A stretch of DNA of 64,000 bases from Capnocytophaga granulosa ATCC 51502 (GCF_000411115.1 NZ_KE150260.1:1-64000), one strand, 5' to 3'; positions 1 through 10,696 are shown, counted from the stretch's first letter. A program made the numbers and translations. Notes: generated from the sequence alone by a model not told the origin.

Positions 1-3000
1 AGGATTCACTGGACTCTCTATCTTGATGCCCGTAGTACCTGTTACTAACTTACCACAGGTCTTAGGGGACGTATTCACATCCTTGATGTAAACATCCCAA
101 TAGCCTGGCGCTAAACCACTCTTGAAGTTAGATCCAGTATATGCTGCATCTGCTGGAGCATTCTGTGGATCGGTGGCATTCGTCCTATGTACAAAGGCAT
201 AGTGGTATGCTGCTGCTGGACTGCCGCCTCTGACTACATCTACAGTAATTTTTCCTTGGGTAGCTGATGATGTGCCACATGCCGCTGTCGGCTGAGTTAC
301 CGTATAGTCCGCCTGAGCTAAGTTATTTATCTCTGGTGAGATCGTCACCTCTATCTCTTGACCACAATTGTACTCATCTTTGGCTCTGATGACATAGACT
401 ACGCCTTTCTCCCAGCTATTTACCGTAGGAGCATCTATCACATCAGAAGTGCTTGGCGTTGACCACGCAGTGTCTGGCTCACTCTTCTTCTTCCATTGGT
501 ACTGAAGCGTACTGGTATAGTCGCGTGTGGCTGACCATGTAGGAGTAGAACCTGTTGCGGCATCCTTGATCTTAAGTGGCCCTATACCTGTATTAGAACT
601 ATTGGTACAATCCTCAAATTCGGCCTTGATCGGACTGAGCGCTACTCGCTTCTTTACCTTATAATTATATAAGGCAGCCGCATCCTTACAGCCATTCACA
701 TCCGCTATCCTTATCTGATAGTCTCCCGCTGAAGAAAATGTATACCAATACTTGCCATCTGTATCCCGTGGCAATGTCTCTTCCGCTCCCGCTGGATCCT
801 TTACCTTTATCGTATAATTGTTATATGTTCCTGGCTGCTGCTTGCCTCCTGTTACATGGAACAAAGCTGACGGATCTGGTGAGGTCTTATGTGCATCAAC
901 TACCAATATCCTACGACGCCCTTCTCCACAATCCAAGTAGGTATGTGCCGAAGCGCCTCCACGCTGGGTGATCGTTACCTTGTCATAACCCTCTATAGCA
1001 AAATCTACCTTTATATCACAAGCCTGACCATCAGAAAACTTCTTTATAGCATCATTGGCCGTAATATACAAACTGTAATTGCCCTTGGTCAATCCCTGCA
1101 AATCTAAACGCTCCGCATTCTTCGTGCCCTGTTGCAATATAGGCGTTACCGTGCCCGCCTTTACCAATCGCCACTTATAGTCCTTGTTACCATAATTCTC
1201 TACCTTCACCTGCGCTGATCCATTGTTCGCCTGATAACATGTCTCTTCCGTGGTTTGGGTGATGGAAACAGCAAGCGCCTTATTGGCTGCTATGTCAAGT
1301 CTTTCATCTACCTTGAGGGTAGGACAATACACAGGCCCTTGCCATACTTCTATATCATCTATGGCAAAGTCGTTACCACACCAGTGGTTACGTGTATTTT
1401 GTATCTGTATTTTTACACGAGATACGTTACCTGGGTTTATATCTCCCAACTGGTCAGAGGAGATACGTACCCACTCTGTATTTCCTTGAGTATTATAAGG
1501 TATATCGCCTGAGGTTACCTGTCCTAACTCCACATTGGTAGCGGCATTGAGTACCCGTACACGAATATTTGGTTTGGTAGGTACCGTACCACAATAGTTA
1601 GGATTGGCAGTTGAATTATTTAAATTCATCACATATACCTCAAAGCCTATAGGTGCATTGGGTTCTATATCTACCGTTTTTTCATAAAGGGTTTCTCCAA
1701 CACCAAGATTGGTGCCCATATCTATATACATATAGCGTCCCTTATCCTCTGTCCCATTGGAGGTATGATCCTTAGGTGCATCGGATATCCAAAAAGATTG
1801 AGCCACTGAACCTGTCCGATCCACACTACAAGCCCCTGCTGATGTCCACCATTTTTCATGAAATTCTCCATACCCTAATATAGCATAGTTATTAGGGCCT
1901 ATATGGCAATCCCTAAAGGTTAGGTTAGGGGATATAGCGGTAGAAGCAGCATCACGGCCTAAGCCTGCAAAGTCAGTAGTAGCACCAATTCCAAAGTCCT
2001 CACGGAAGAGTAGTTTCTTAGGATTAACTGTCTTTCTATAGAATATACGTGCATACCTAGTATTTCCTGCATGTGTCTTATCAAAATCAAGACTATCTAT
2101 TTTTCCCACTCCCTCAAACTGTCCATACCACTGATTAGGAAGTCCTGCTAGGGTATTTGCTTTTTCTACATGATAGCTATAGTCTGCACGATTAGTTGTG
2201 AAAGTAACTCGTGCTGCTCCTTCGCAATCATATTTTATTTGTTTTCCTACTGTAGGAGCTGCCAAAGGCTCTTCTACCTGTAGAGAGAAGGACATCTCGC
2301 AAGGGGTAAGACCACTTGCAGGGGCATGGCTCTTTATCTTAATGTTATAAGTACCTGGACTTAGATTATCCCAACGCAAATCATTGGCTACAAATGTTGC
2401 ACTTGGATACATAGCTGAAGGGCTATTATTCCAAGAAAGACCTCCGTCCAAGCTCACATCATATTTGCCTCCTGGTCCTACCCCTCCTGGGGTACCATTA
2501 CCACCGCCTAAGTCAGAGAGGCGTATAGAAGCATGGGCATGATCTGATGGATTTTGTATACAAGCCAAGTGAGAGACCATACCAAAGCCTTTGATTGGTT
2601 CTCCTGTCTTTACCTCTACTTCTATATCATCATAGCCTTCTCCTGTGAGATATTTTAGCTGATTGGTATTAGGGTCAGGTACCTGATAGCTTTCCTCTGG
2701 GTAAGTACAAGTCTTACTACCACGGGTATAGTATACCCTTAAGCGGTACCAACCAGCAGTAAGCCCTCTAAAGGTACCATTAGGATAATTCTGTTTTACC
2801 CAAGTATCAGTAGTAGGGTAACTATTACCTACTTTCTTCTGGATAGCATATTGTACTGTATATTTGGTATGATCAAACTGAGGGTTATTGATACCCATAG
2901 TAATAGTTCCCGCATTAGGATCACAATCCGCAGGAGTAGCCGACTTATCAAAAGTAGGTCTTGGTTGTTGTTTGTAATTTACATTGGTAAATGCCTTACA

Positions 3001-6000
3001 ACCATTGGCGTCTATAACACCTACGATATAAGTCTTTTGATTATCACTTGCCTTAAAGTTAGGGTCATTGATATCGAAGGTATAGGAGGTAGCATTGCCT
3101 ACATTGGGGCGTTGTAGTACCCCATTGGCTTCTACCCATACCGTATAAGGAGGAGTTCCTCCCTGATAAGTAATAGTAATCTTTTTATTAGGCCCACAAG
3201 TAGGCACCTCTTGAGCAGCGCTAAGCAACTTAAGCTCTGGAAGTTCCACAATCTCTATACTTCTAGAGGGAGAGGCACAATCACGATGTAAGGGGTGTAT
3301 CGTTACCTCATAGGTACCCTTGGCCAAAGAGTTGAGTTTATTCTTTATTGCCGTAGGTGTATTGTCTGAGTCACGCAAGGCATCAGTAGTTACCTGATAG
3401 TTGGTTACCTCAAGACCTCCTACTTTTTTGACCACTACTTTCACAGGTAGGGTAACATCGTTAGAAACTCGTATGTTAAGCTTACCTCCTGAAGGATTCT
3501 CTCCTACACATTGTACATCGGTCTTAGTAAGGGTAAAGTTAGGATTTGTATTTCCACCAGTGGTTGCTAGTACCTCTATAGACTGCTCAAAGCTACAAAC
3601 ATTACTTTGGAACTGAGAGGCATTGGAACCGAGCTTAGGACGTAGAGTTACTCTATAAGTACCTGCTGTGGTTACCTCATGCTGAAATTCCTGTGCAGAG
3701 AGGTCTGTCCAATCTATGGAGTTAGATTGCCCATCTATCTTATATTGGTACTGCCCATTAGGGATATTAGTTACTTTGAGCCAACCACGAGAGACCATAC
3801 CTCCCGGATTACAATCCAGTGGCATGATATTCTCCTTATCTAAGTTGTAAGTGACCACACTCTTATAGGCACGGAAGTAGAAGTCCATATCACAACCAGC
3901 ATACTTGAGCAGGATTGCAAAGTGAGAACCATTATCAGCTACCTTATCGGCCGTAAGCCTAAAGGTTGCTCCTGTACCCAACTCTTCCCAGTTACTTCTT
4001 TCTGCCCCTATAGAAGCTGGCGGACAAGAAGGGGTTAGCTGGGCTGTGCTTCCCTTATACTTATACCATACAATTTTTTCATTAGGCAGGGTAAGTCCTG
4101 TAGCCAAATCCACATAATCACCACAGAGAGCTACTTGTAGGTATTCCAATCCCGTATTGTTACAAGTCTGTCTTTCCACTACCTTAGGGTTGTTGCGCAA
4201 GGGGTGGTTGGCATCACTTCCTGAACGAGGGGTAATATTATAGGTAATAGTAGCGGTATTGGCACAATCGGCAGAGCCACCTGTTCTTTCCAAGATATAA
4301 GTACCTGCAGCATTAACCTGATAGGTACGTTCGGTGGAAAGTACACCAGCTTGACCTTGTTTGGTCCATTTGTAAGAAGTATAGCCTGCACCTGCGTCCA
4401 ATGTAAGAGAGGAACAATAAGGCATTGTATTGCTACCGACCTGCCCACAAGGCTCATCTTCTATATAGAAGGTAGTAGGAGCTGGCGCACAATCGGAAAT
4501 CTTTTTACGAGAAAGTACTCTACTATTTCCATTATCCGCTGCTGGATTTCCTCCTAAGTCATAGGAAAGGGAAGGTTGAAACTCCAACTTGTTACTACAA
4601 GCATCCCTAAGCACACTACAGTCACTAGTTGTCTTGGCATTGATCACTATAGGTGCTGAAAGGGTAGTCATCCCTACAGGAAGATTGGCTGTAGGAATAG
4701 AAAAGATAACTTGGGTACGCCCGCTTACCTGCGTAGTTCCCATAAGAGTAGCCCCCAAAGGTAAAGCCTCATGGCTTACATAGGAGACATTGGCAGGAAG
4801 AAGGGCTATAAGTTGTACTGAATTAGAGGCAGCAATACCCTGCCCTAAGTTTCGTACCCTCATTTCATATTTAAAAGGGGTATTAAGGGGTAGTCTTGTT
4901 CCTGCTATATCTGCATTGGATGTGTTCTTTACTAAAGTTTCCAACTCATAGGTAGGTCGTGCTGTTACTGCTGAAGAAGCATTGATGATACGAATATAGG
5001 CATCATACCCACCATTACTTGCCTCAAAGGTAGTATTATAGGATATCGCACCTGCTGGTATTATATCTGCATTTCCAAAAAGGGACACATCCCAACCACG
5101 AGTGTCCTGTGCCGTTTCGTTATGTATAGTAGCAGTACCATTGAAGAAGTTTACTGGCGTTCGCCCATTATAGCCTATATCTGTTGCATTGACCTTAAAT
5201 CGGTCTCCCGAACGGCCAGCTTCCCCGCCGAGGGTTACCTGACCAAAGAGCTCTCCCCCCCCCGATGATGGTTTTTGATATCCATTTATAATAGCATCTG
5301 TTCTACTATTACTTCCCCCTGCTCCTACACGTTCAAAACCACTTTGTATATGGATTACTTTGTTTTGTTGTTGCTTAGGATTTTCATAAACCACTACCAA
5401 AGCCCATCCTGCACCAAACTTCCAAGAATCCCCACCATTATTATAGATATTATTTACTTGATAAGTACCATTGAGGTTTCCTGCAGTGGCCAAGGCTTGT
5501 AGATCGGCCGTAACATCTGCCCAACGATAGTAATAAGAATCGTCGGTTACACGTGTTCCATCATTGATAATGGTCTTAGTAGGATCTATATCATCATTTT
5601 GTCCTGCTATATAAGTAGTATTATCAGTTTTATACCATACTAATCGTCCGTCATTGAAGGTATATTCAAAGTCTCCTACATTTCCTGGATTAGATCGGCA
5701 CCCTCCTCTTTCTTCTTCTATAGTTACTGGAGGGAAGTTATAGGTGCCTATTCTAGTACCTCCATCATTGACCCAGTCAAAGCCTACTTTTCGCATAGTA
5801 CCTCCCCTATAACCTTCTACCAAGATAGAAACTTTTCCACTAACTTTATATCTAAACCACCAAGTTTTGTAATTAAAGCGGAGTTTGCTGTGTCCTGCCT
5901 GTCGCATGTTTTTAACATTGAAGAGTACTGCTTCACGACCTGTTCCTGTATTATCACCACTCCATTGTGCAAAATTGGAAGGGAAGCCTGGTAACCCCAT

Positions 6001-6462
6001 CTGAGTATTGGCACACCATCCTCCTACACCATAGAAAGGCTCGCTTACTGTTACACGAATATCAAGGTCTAGGCCGTCATCAAATTGTACACGATAGATC
6101 AGATAATCTGCATCGTCCCATTGTACGGCATTGGACTCTTCATGCCCTTGAGTAGAGGTAATGGTTTTACTCTGTCCCCCCGGCACTGTGAGACGTACAG
6201 CATTAGGATCTCCAGTTCCTCCTGCATGACCTGCCCAATAGAGACGTGCCCACTTCACAGTAGAGGGACAACCATCTATAGTAGGAATGTTAAGGTTATA
6301 ACCTGCATCGGAACGATTCCCTATCAGTTTGAAATCCCCCCTGATTGATTTTCCTCCATTATCATATACAGTAGTGAAGGTTTGTTGTGCAAAAGCCGTT
6401 GTCCCTACTAAAGCTAATAAGGCAACGGTCAGTGCATACTGGAAGAATGATTTAAGTTTCAT
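1..6462 (-). CDS. Giant secreted SprB-like adhesin (C-terminus beyond the left edge)
   Basis: An uninterrupted frame of 2154 codons runs from an ATG at 6462 off the left edge, so the protein is incomplete. It starts with a typical signal peptide (MKLKSFFQYALTVALLALVG, then TTAFAQ). A long N-terminal region follows, then a DUF11-like segment near residues 500-610. Many Cys-containing beta-sandwich repeats of SprB type come next (for example 'TCGPNKKITITYQGGTPPY'). A MAM/lectin-like domain lies at about residues 1480-1705, opening with 'FREDFG' and closing with 'FAIDDIEVW'. Such proteins are exported by the type IX secretion system and serve in gliding or adhesion. The sorting domain would lie outside the window. 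The PorP/SprF gene just upstream on the same strand fits this role. The family call is firm; the ligand is unknown. Confidence 0.85.
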   Translation of the reverse strand, partial: MKLKSFFQYALTVALLALVGTTAFAQQTFTTVYDNGGKSIRGDFKLIGNRSDAGYNLNIPTIDGCPSTVKWARLYWAGHAGGTGDPNAVRLTVPGGQSKTITSTQGHEESNAVQWDDADYLIYRVQFDDGLDLDIRVTVSEPFYGVGGWCANTQMGLPGFPSNFAQWSGDNTGTGREAVLFNVKNMRQAGHSKLRFNYKTWWFRYKVSGKVSILVEGYRGGTMRKVGFDWVNDGGTRIGTYNFPPVTIEEERGGCRSNPGNVGDFEYTFNDGRLVWYKTDNTTYIAGQNDDIDPTKTIINDGTRVTDDSYYYRWADVTADLQALATAGNLNGTYQVNNIYNNGGDSWKFGAGWALVVVYENPKQQQNKVIHIQSGFERVGAGGSNSRTDAIINGYQKPSSGGGELFGQVTLGGEAGRSGDRFKVNATDIGYNGRTPVNFFNGTATIHNETAQDTRGWDVSLFGNADIIPAGAISYNTTFEASNGGYDAYIRIINASSAVTARPTYELETLVKNTSNADIAGTRLPLNTPFKYEMRVRNLGQGIAASNSVQLIALLPANVSYVSHEALPLGATLMGTTQVSGRTQVIFSIPTANLPVGMTTLSAPIVINAKTTSDCSVLRDACSNKLEFQPSLSYDLGGNPAADNGNSRVLSRKKISDCAPAPTTFYIEDEPCGQVGSNTMPYCSSLTLDAGAGYTSYKWTKQGQAGVLSTERTYQVNAAGTYILERTGGSADCANTATITYNITPRSGSDANHPLRNNPKVVERQTCNNTGLEYLQVALCGDYVDLATGLTLPNEKIVWYKYKGSTAQLTPSCPPASIGAERSNWEELGTGATFRLTADKVADNGSHFAILLKYAGCDMDFYFRAYKSVVTYNLDKENIMPLDCNPGGMVSRGWLKVTNIPNGQYQYKIDGQSNSIDWTDLSAQEFQHEVTTAGTYRVTLRPKLGSNASQFQSNVCSFEQSIEVLATTGGNTNPNFTLTKTDVQCVGENPSGGKLNIRVSNDVTLPVKVVVKKVGGLEVTNYQVTTDALRDSDNTPTAIKNKLNSLAKGTYEVTIHPLHRDCASPSRSIEIVELPELKLLSAAQEVPTCGPNKKITITYQGGTPPYTVWVEANGVLQRPNVGNATSYTFDINDPNFKASDNQKTYIVGVIDANGCKAFTNVNYKQQPRPTFDKSATPADCDPNAGTITMGINNPQFDHTKYTVQYAIQKKVGNSYPTTDTWVKQNYPNGTFRGLTAGWYRLRVYYTRGSKTCTYPEESYQVPDPNTNQLKYLTGEGYDDIEVEVKTGEPIKGFGMVSHLACIQNPSDHAHASIRLSDLGGGNGTPGGVGPGGKYDVSLDGGLSWNNSPSAMYPSATFVANDLRWDNLSPGTYNIKIKSHAPASGLTPCEMSFSLQVEEPLAAPTVGKQIKYDCEGAARVTFTTNRADYSYHVEKANTLAGLPNQWYGQFEGVGKIDSLDFDKTHAGNTRYARIFYRKTVNPKKLLFREDFGIGATTDFAGLGRDAASTAISPNLTFRDCHIGPNNYAILGYGEFHEKWWTSAGACSVDRTGSVAQSFWISDAPKDHTSNGTEDKGRYMYIDMGTNLGVGETLYEKTVDIEPNAPIGFEVYVMNLNNSTANPNYCGTVPTKPNIRVRVLNAATNVELGQVTSGDIPYNTQGNTEWVRISSDQLGDINPGNVSRVKIQIQNTRNHWCGNDFAIDDIEVWQGPVYCPTLKVDERLDIAANKALAVSITQTTEETCYQANNGSAQVKVENYGNKDYKWRLVKAGTVTPILQQGTKNAERLDLQGLTKGNYSLYITANDAIKKFSDGQACDIKVDFAIEGYDKVTITQRGGASAHTYLDCGEGRRRILVVDAHKTSPDPSALFHVTGGKQQPGTYNNYTIKVKDPAGAEETLPRDTDGKYWYTFSSAGDYQIRIADVNGCKDAAALYNYKVKKRVALSPIKAEFEDCTNSSNTGIGPLKIKDAATGSTPTWSATRDYTSTLQYQWKKKSEPDTAWSTPSTSDVIDAPTVNSWEKGVVYVIRAKDEYNCGQEIEVTISPEINNLAQADYTVTQPTAACGTSSATQGKITVDVVRGGSPAAAYHYAFVHRTNATDPQNAPADAAYTGSNFKSGLAPGYWDVYIKDVNTSPKTCGKLVTGTTGIKIESPVNP

Positions 6463-6543
6463 AATTGTTTGGTTATTATCTTACTCTTGTTTAGTTTCAT
6501 TAATTATCAGTGTTCAGATGTCAGACATCTGTAATTGGCTTTA

Positions 6544-6720
6544 TTATCTAAGTATTGCTAAATAAATGGTAATTCCTGCTACTACCCCACTGCCTACTAT
6601 ACCAAGTACCCAATATAAGATACGAATGCTTTCTCTCTTTTGAGTAAGTCTTGAGGCAGTACTGAATTTCAATTCGTCAACCTTATTCCTTAGGCTTCTG
6701 GCATGTATTACTTCTTTCAT
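6544..6720 (-). CDS. Small single-pass membrane protein, 58 aa
   Basis: The frame starts at ATG 6720 (MKEVIHARSLRNKVDELKF...) and ends with TAA at 6544. A basic, coiled-coil-like N-terminal half is followed by one hydrophobic helix (YWVLGIVGSGVVAGITIYLA). It lies 81 bp upstream of the giant adhesin on the same strand and downstream of a -7 promoter element, so the two may be co-transcribed. I do not recognise a family. Coding status rests on codon-like composition and the clear transmembrane segment. Confidence 0.5.
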   Translation of the reverse strand: MKEVIHARSLRNKVDELKFSTASRLTQKRESIRILYWVLGIVGSGVVAGITIYLAILR

Positions 6721-6839
6721 ATCATTATTGGTTTTAGTGTCTATTAGTTCTAAAATAGCCTTTCAACAAACCAACTATCTATCTATCAACACATTACAAA
6801 ACAACCCATTACATTGTATATGGGCACTCTATTTTTGGG

Positions 6840-6847
6840 CAAATATA
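6840..6847 (-). promoter_or_regulatory. Putative -7 element for the small protein and adhesin
   Basis: On the minus strand this reads TATATTTG, a perfect match to the Bacteroidota -7 consensus TANNTTTG. It lies 120 bp upstream of the ATG at 6720. No good TTTG -33 box is present; only TTTTAG lies about 17 bp upstream. Confidence 0.45.
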
Positions 6848-6913
6848 TATAATTTTTTAGAACTAAAAGAATTTATTTTACGAAAAATGTAAAGTTTATG
6901 AATAGTTTAACGA

Positions 6914-6962
6914 TTTAGTAGCTAGTGGCTAGTTCCAATAGACTAACAACTAATAACTAACC
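6914..6962. repeat. Degenerate 7-bp-period array
   Basis: Units such as TAGTAGC, TAGTGGC and TAGTTCC are followed by their near-complements ACTAACA, ACTAATA and ACTAACC, so the array can fold back on itself. It abuts the stop codon of the PorP/SprF gene and may act as its terminator. Confidence 0.5.
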
Positions 6963-6963
6963 A

Positions 6964-8310
6964 CTATTTTGCTTCCAATACCCAAATACCACCGATGAAA
7001 TCTATATTAAGCATATACTTACGCATAAGGTTCTGGGCATCTTCGAGGGAGAGGGCACCCTTACCTAAATATATATAGGTAAGACCATTCTTCTTATTTA
7101 CAAAAGAACTTACTTCATAACGCTTGCCCATCTGCTGTAGGAAACTATAGGCATTACGAGGGTTAGCATATACCCCAATAACTACATAGTGTCCTGCTGG
7201 CACCCCTTCCATGGTCTCTGTCTTAACCGAAATAGGCGCTTGGTTCGGCTTCACCGGTTTAGGTTTTACCTCTGGATTGTGTGGTACCAAAGGTTGGGGT
7301 TCTTCTTTCTTAGGTTCTTCCTTAGCAGGTACCACAGGAAGCCTTGGTGGCTTAGCAGGAGCGGGGGGCGTGCGTTTTTGTCTCTCTCCACCAAACTGTA
7401 CATTGAGGTATACTCCTAAAGTACTACCCAATTGAGGCACCTTCACACCCATGGCATTTTCGTACTCTATCCCAAGACTCCACTGCTGGCTAAGGTTAAA
7501 GCCCACCCCTGCTATAAGGCCATTGCGCTGGGTATAACCGAGATTAGCCCAGCCCAAGGCGGGTAGGTCTATCATGGCATGACCACCGAAGTTGTACCCA
7601 TCGAATTCCTTGGTAGCCCGGAAAGCTACTGACCAATAGCCATCTTCTAAGAGATCACTTCTGGAATCCAAGGCCTTGCGATACATAAGTTGTGCGGTGA
7701 AGGTCTTATCTCGAAACTCTGTCATAGCCTTAGACGCTCCAGCAGAATAGTCAATGAGGTTCTCTGCTGTCCCCATAAGGTAGAAATCCCCAAAGGCAAG
7801 ATAGCCCCCTGGTTGGAGGACGAAATCAAAGGAGTTACCCACCTGCAAGAGCGGATCGGCTGGGTCGGCCACACGGATACGTCCCTTGTCTAAGCCACTA
7901 AAGGATGGAATTACATTGAGTCCCATGCCTATACGCACATTATCCGAGAGGTGAATGAGGTGTCCATAGTTAAGCACCACTCCATAGTTGGTCATCACCG
8001 TTACATTGCGCTTGTATAGAAAAAGGTTCATAGAGCTGGTCTCCCGCCAGTTGCGGCCATAGGAGAGTCCCATGAGTGAAAAATTATCATTCTTATAACC
8101 CATCCACTGGTTACGATAGTACAGTCCCACGTTGTGTTCCTGATAATTGACAACAAGGGGAGCGGCAGGGTTAGCCACAAAGGTATTAAACCGTACAAAG
8201 GCATGGGTAGGCATCTGGTAAGGTACATAAAAGCCCTTTTGCTCTTGCGCCCAGGTGGAGACCATGGTCAAGAATAAAATACAAATCCTATAGTAGCGTC
8301 CTCTTTTCAT
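6964..8310 (-). CDS. PorP/SprF-family T9SS outer membrane protein fused to a SPOR domain
   Basis: The 448-residue protein begins with a signal peptide (MKRGRYYRICILFLTMVSTWA). It continues as a PorP/SprF-type beta-barrel of about 290 residues, with 'PTHAFVRFNTFVANPAAP' near the start and repeated amphipathic strands. A Pro/Lys-rich linker (about residues 310-375) leads to a SPOR-like domain at the C-terminus ('GHYVVIGVYANPRNAYSFLQ', then 'YIYLGKG'). PorP/SprF proteins pair with a T9SS substrate and help anchor it; SPOR domains bind denuded glycan strands of peptidoglycan. The ATG lies 1 bp after the stop of the Ig-repeat gene, so the two are translationally linked. The fusion suggests an outer membrane protein tethered to the cell wall. 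Confidence 0.85.
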   Translation of the reverse strand: MKRGRYYRICILFLTMVSTWAQEQKGFYVPYQMPTHAFVRFNTFVANPAAPLVVNYQEHNVGLYYRNQWMGYKNDNFSLMGLSYGRNWRETSSMNLFLYKRNVTVMTNYGVVLNYGHLIHLSDNVRIGMGLNVIPSFSGLDKGRIRVADPADPLLQVGNSFDFVLQPGGYLAFGDFYLMGTAENLIDYSAGASKAMTEFRDKTFTAQLMYRKALDSRSDLLEDGYWSVAFRATKEFDGYNFGGHAMIDLPALGWANLGYTQRNGLIAGVGFNLSQQWSLGIEYENAMGVKVPQLGSTLGVYLNVQFGGERQKRTPPAPAKPPRLPVVPAKEEPKKEEPQPLVPHNPEVKPKPVKPNQAPISVKTETMEGVPAGHYVVIGVYANPRNAYSFLQQMGKRYEVSSFVNKKNGLTYIYLGKGALSLEDAQNLMRKYMLNIDFIGGIWVLEAK

Positions 8311-8311
8311 T

Positions 8312-10696
8312 CTATTGTAATAGTGTTATGGTTCCGTTCTCTGTTTTTCCATCTTTTTCTAAGATATAGAAATAGTAGATGGCTGCCCCCCTCTGGCTCT
8401 CAGGTGGGGTAAAGTTCGGAAAATCATTGTTATATTGGTTTGCCTGATAGACAATTTCTCCTGTTTGCTTATAGATAGTCACCTTGGCACCTGCCCACTG
8501 AGCTGGCAGCATCCACTTACGGTTAACGTCCTCTCCTGAAAGGAGTAGTGTATTAGGAATCTCATTACCATCATAGGACACTGAATAGGTAATACTAATC
8601 ACCCCTTCGGCATTGCCACAACTCTGGGCATAAGGCGTTAGGTCTATGGTATCGCCCCCTATGCTCACCTCCCCTGTCTTGAGTTTCACCACAAACTGGT
8701 ATTGGCCTACAGCTTCTCTAAAGGCAGGGTCTTTATAAGGGATGGCAGGAATGGTGTATTTCTTATCCGCTTCAGTGGTTACTTCTTTTTTGAGTGTCCA
8801 AGGCTGGGAGTCATCCTTGCGGTAATTCCAAGTATAGGTAAAGAGTTCTTGTTGGAAATCGCCTTCTAAAGTAGGAATGAGATCCAAGGCTTGCTTGTCC
8901 TGCAATTCAGCTACCCCTGTATTGGTAGTGATACGTACCGCTGTGGGGAGCTTGATATCTACGAGCTTAACTTCATTGGAGTTAAAAGCTCCATTGACCA
9001 TCAGCCTATATACACTTAGAGAACCCGAACGGGTAGTGGTAAGCTCCTTACCCATACCGACCCCTGCTCCGTCCTTTTTCCATTGGAGTGTATATTGGTC
9101 ATAATCTGTACTAGGGACAAGGGTTTTCTTCTCTTCGCTGCCATTTACAATCACAGCCTCTAGGCTGGAGAGTTCCAAGATCGCATTGTTTGAACCACAA
9201 GGAGAAGTTCCTTGTTTGAAACCTATGGTAGGGATATAGCGGGAAGGTTCCTTGATCTGTAGCTTGAGTACCCCTTCGCTCACTTTGGTTTGGCAGGCAT
9301 CATATACCTCGGCCACGAAAGTTCCTTCGGAAGGTACTTGGAAAGAGCGGGTGGTGTTCTCCTGTAATATATTGGTAGGGTCGTCCTCCTTAAACCATTT
9401 TACAGTAAGGGTTTCTGTGCTTGGAATATCCAATTCTATAATAGGACGACGATAAGGAAAAGCAAATACGACCTCCCCATTGGCATGGCCGAGCCACTTG
9501 ATATCTCCTGCATTCACCCCAGAGCGATTGGTTATGGCTACTGTATTGGACTTAATCACACAGCCGCCAGCCTCGGTAAGGGTTACATAATAGCTTCCTA
9601 TATCGGTAGCACCATAAGTATTGGCAGTAGCACCTGCTATTTCAGTACCATCTTTATACCACTTATAAGTACCTGTAAGGCTGGCATCTTTGAGCTTGGT
9701 GGTAAGGGTGATAGTTTGCCCTGTACACTTCACTTGGGTCTCCCCTCCTTCTATTTTCAGTAGATCGGCTGTAGTTCGAGCATTGAGCTTTACCTCAGCT
9801 GAGGTCATAGGACAATTAGATCCAGGTACACTTCTTACCTTGTAAGTTCCTGCCTCGGTAGCCTGATAGGTAGCTGTCGTAGCTCCTGGTATAGGGTTAT
9901 TGTCCTTATACCACTGATAGGTAAAGGTAAAGCCAGGTTGTTCGTTGGTGATTTCTGATTCCAAAGTAAGGGTCTGCCCTGAACAAATATCACGAGTAGC
10001 ATCGCCTTTTATCTTGATTCCCATAGAATTAGCTGAACCAGGTAGGGTAGCTTGTATCTCATTGGAACGCATAGAAGCTGCACAGCGCCCAAAATCAGGC
10101 TCTACTGAGTAAGACCCCGTTTGGGTTACGGTATAGCTGCTACCTGTAGCTCCTGCTATGAGATTCCCATCCTTATACCACTTATATTGAGCAGCAGTAG
10201 TACCTCCTGTTACAGAAATGGTACGACCTTCAGAATCAGGACAGATTTCTATCCCTTGGAAATTGTTAAGTTGCAGCGGGTCGGCATTACCCAAGTGGTG
10301 TGCCTCAAAAGGATCACTGATGCCAATGACCTCTGGAGAAGTACTACGGATACGGATTTTATACTGCTTTCCATCAGTAGTGGCAGGCAAACGAAAAGGA
10401 ATTTCAAATATATCCGATTGATTTCCTCGTTCGGTAATCTCACCTAGCTTTACAGGAGCGGAGAAATCCCCATTGGGATCTGAGAGTTCTGCAATGAACT
10501 TATTATCTACATTGGCACGAGTCCCCTTCCATTTGAATTTTACCTTCACCTCTCCTGAAGAATTACGCACACAATAATAATTATCAGTACCTCCATTCCC
10601 TGTAATTATACTGTATATCTCACGTTTTGTCTGCCCATAAAGAGTCTGGATAAGCAGCACCAACAGCATACATAGTAAGTATCTCATTTTTTTCAT
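8312..10696 (-). CDS. Ig-repeat surface protein with T9SS type B sorting domain
   Basis: The protein has 794 residues. A signal peptide (MKKMRYLLCMLLVLLIQTLYG) precedes several Ig-like modules with the motif 'YKWYKDG' (three or four copies between about residues 160 and 400). Further beta-sandwich modules follow. The C-terminal 90 residues ('IPNTLLLSGEDVNRKW', 'VTIYKQTGEIVYQ', 'GAAIYYFYIL') match the gliding-motility-associated, CHU_C-type sorting signal that directs export through the type IX system. It is the first gene of the unit that continues with the PorP/SprF-SPOR protein, its likely partner at the outer membrane. Function is presumed adhesive. Confidence 0.85.
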   Translation of the reverse strand: MKKMRYLLCMLLVLLIQTLYGQTKREIYSIITGNGGTDNYYCVRNSSGEVKVKFKWKGTRANVDNKFIAELSDPNGDFSAPVKLGEITERGNQSDIFEIPFRLPATTDGKQYKIRIRSTSPEVIGISDPFEAHHLGNADPLQLNNFQGIEICPDSEGRTISVTGGTTAAQYKWYKDGNLIAGATGSSYTVTQTGSYSVEPDFGRCAASMRSNEIQATLPGSANSMGIKIKGDATRDICSGQTLTLESEITNEQPGFTFTYQWYKDNNPIPGATTATYQATEAGTYKVRSVPGSNCPMTSAEVKLNARTTADLLKIEGGETQVKCTGQTITLTTKLKDASLTGTYKWYKDGTEIAGATANTYGATDIGSYYVTLTEAGGCVIKSNTVAITNRSGVNAGDIKWLGHANGEVVFAFPYRRPIIELDIPSTETLTVKWFKEDDPTNILQENTTRSFQVPSEGTFVAEVYDACQTKVSEGVLKLQIKEPSRYIPTIGFKQGTSPCGSNNAILELSSLEAVIVNGSEEKKTLVPSTDYDQYTLQWKKDGAGVGMGKELTTTRSGSLSVYRLMVNGAFNSNEVKLVDIKLPTAVRITTNTGVAELQDKQALDLIPTLEGDFQQELFTYTWNYRKDDSQPWTLKKEVTTEADKKYTIPAIPYKDPAFREAVGQYQFVVKLKTGEVSIGGDTIDLTPYAQSCGNAEGVISITYSVSYDGNEIPNTLLLSGEDVNRKWMLPAQWAGAKVTIYKQTGEIVYQANQYNNDFPNFTPPESQRGAAIYYFYILEKDGKTENGTITLLQ

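Noticed and set aside
738..6565. Many plus-strand open frames opposite the giant adhesin
   Set aside because: They are shadows of the 2154-codon minus-strand frame, which has a signal peptide and continuous repeat structure.
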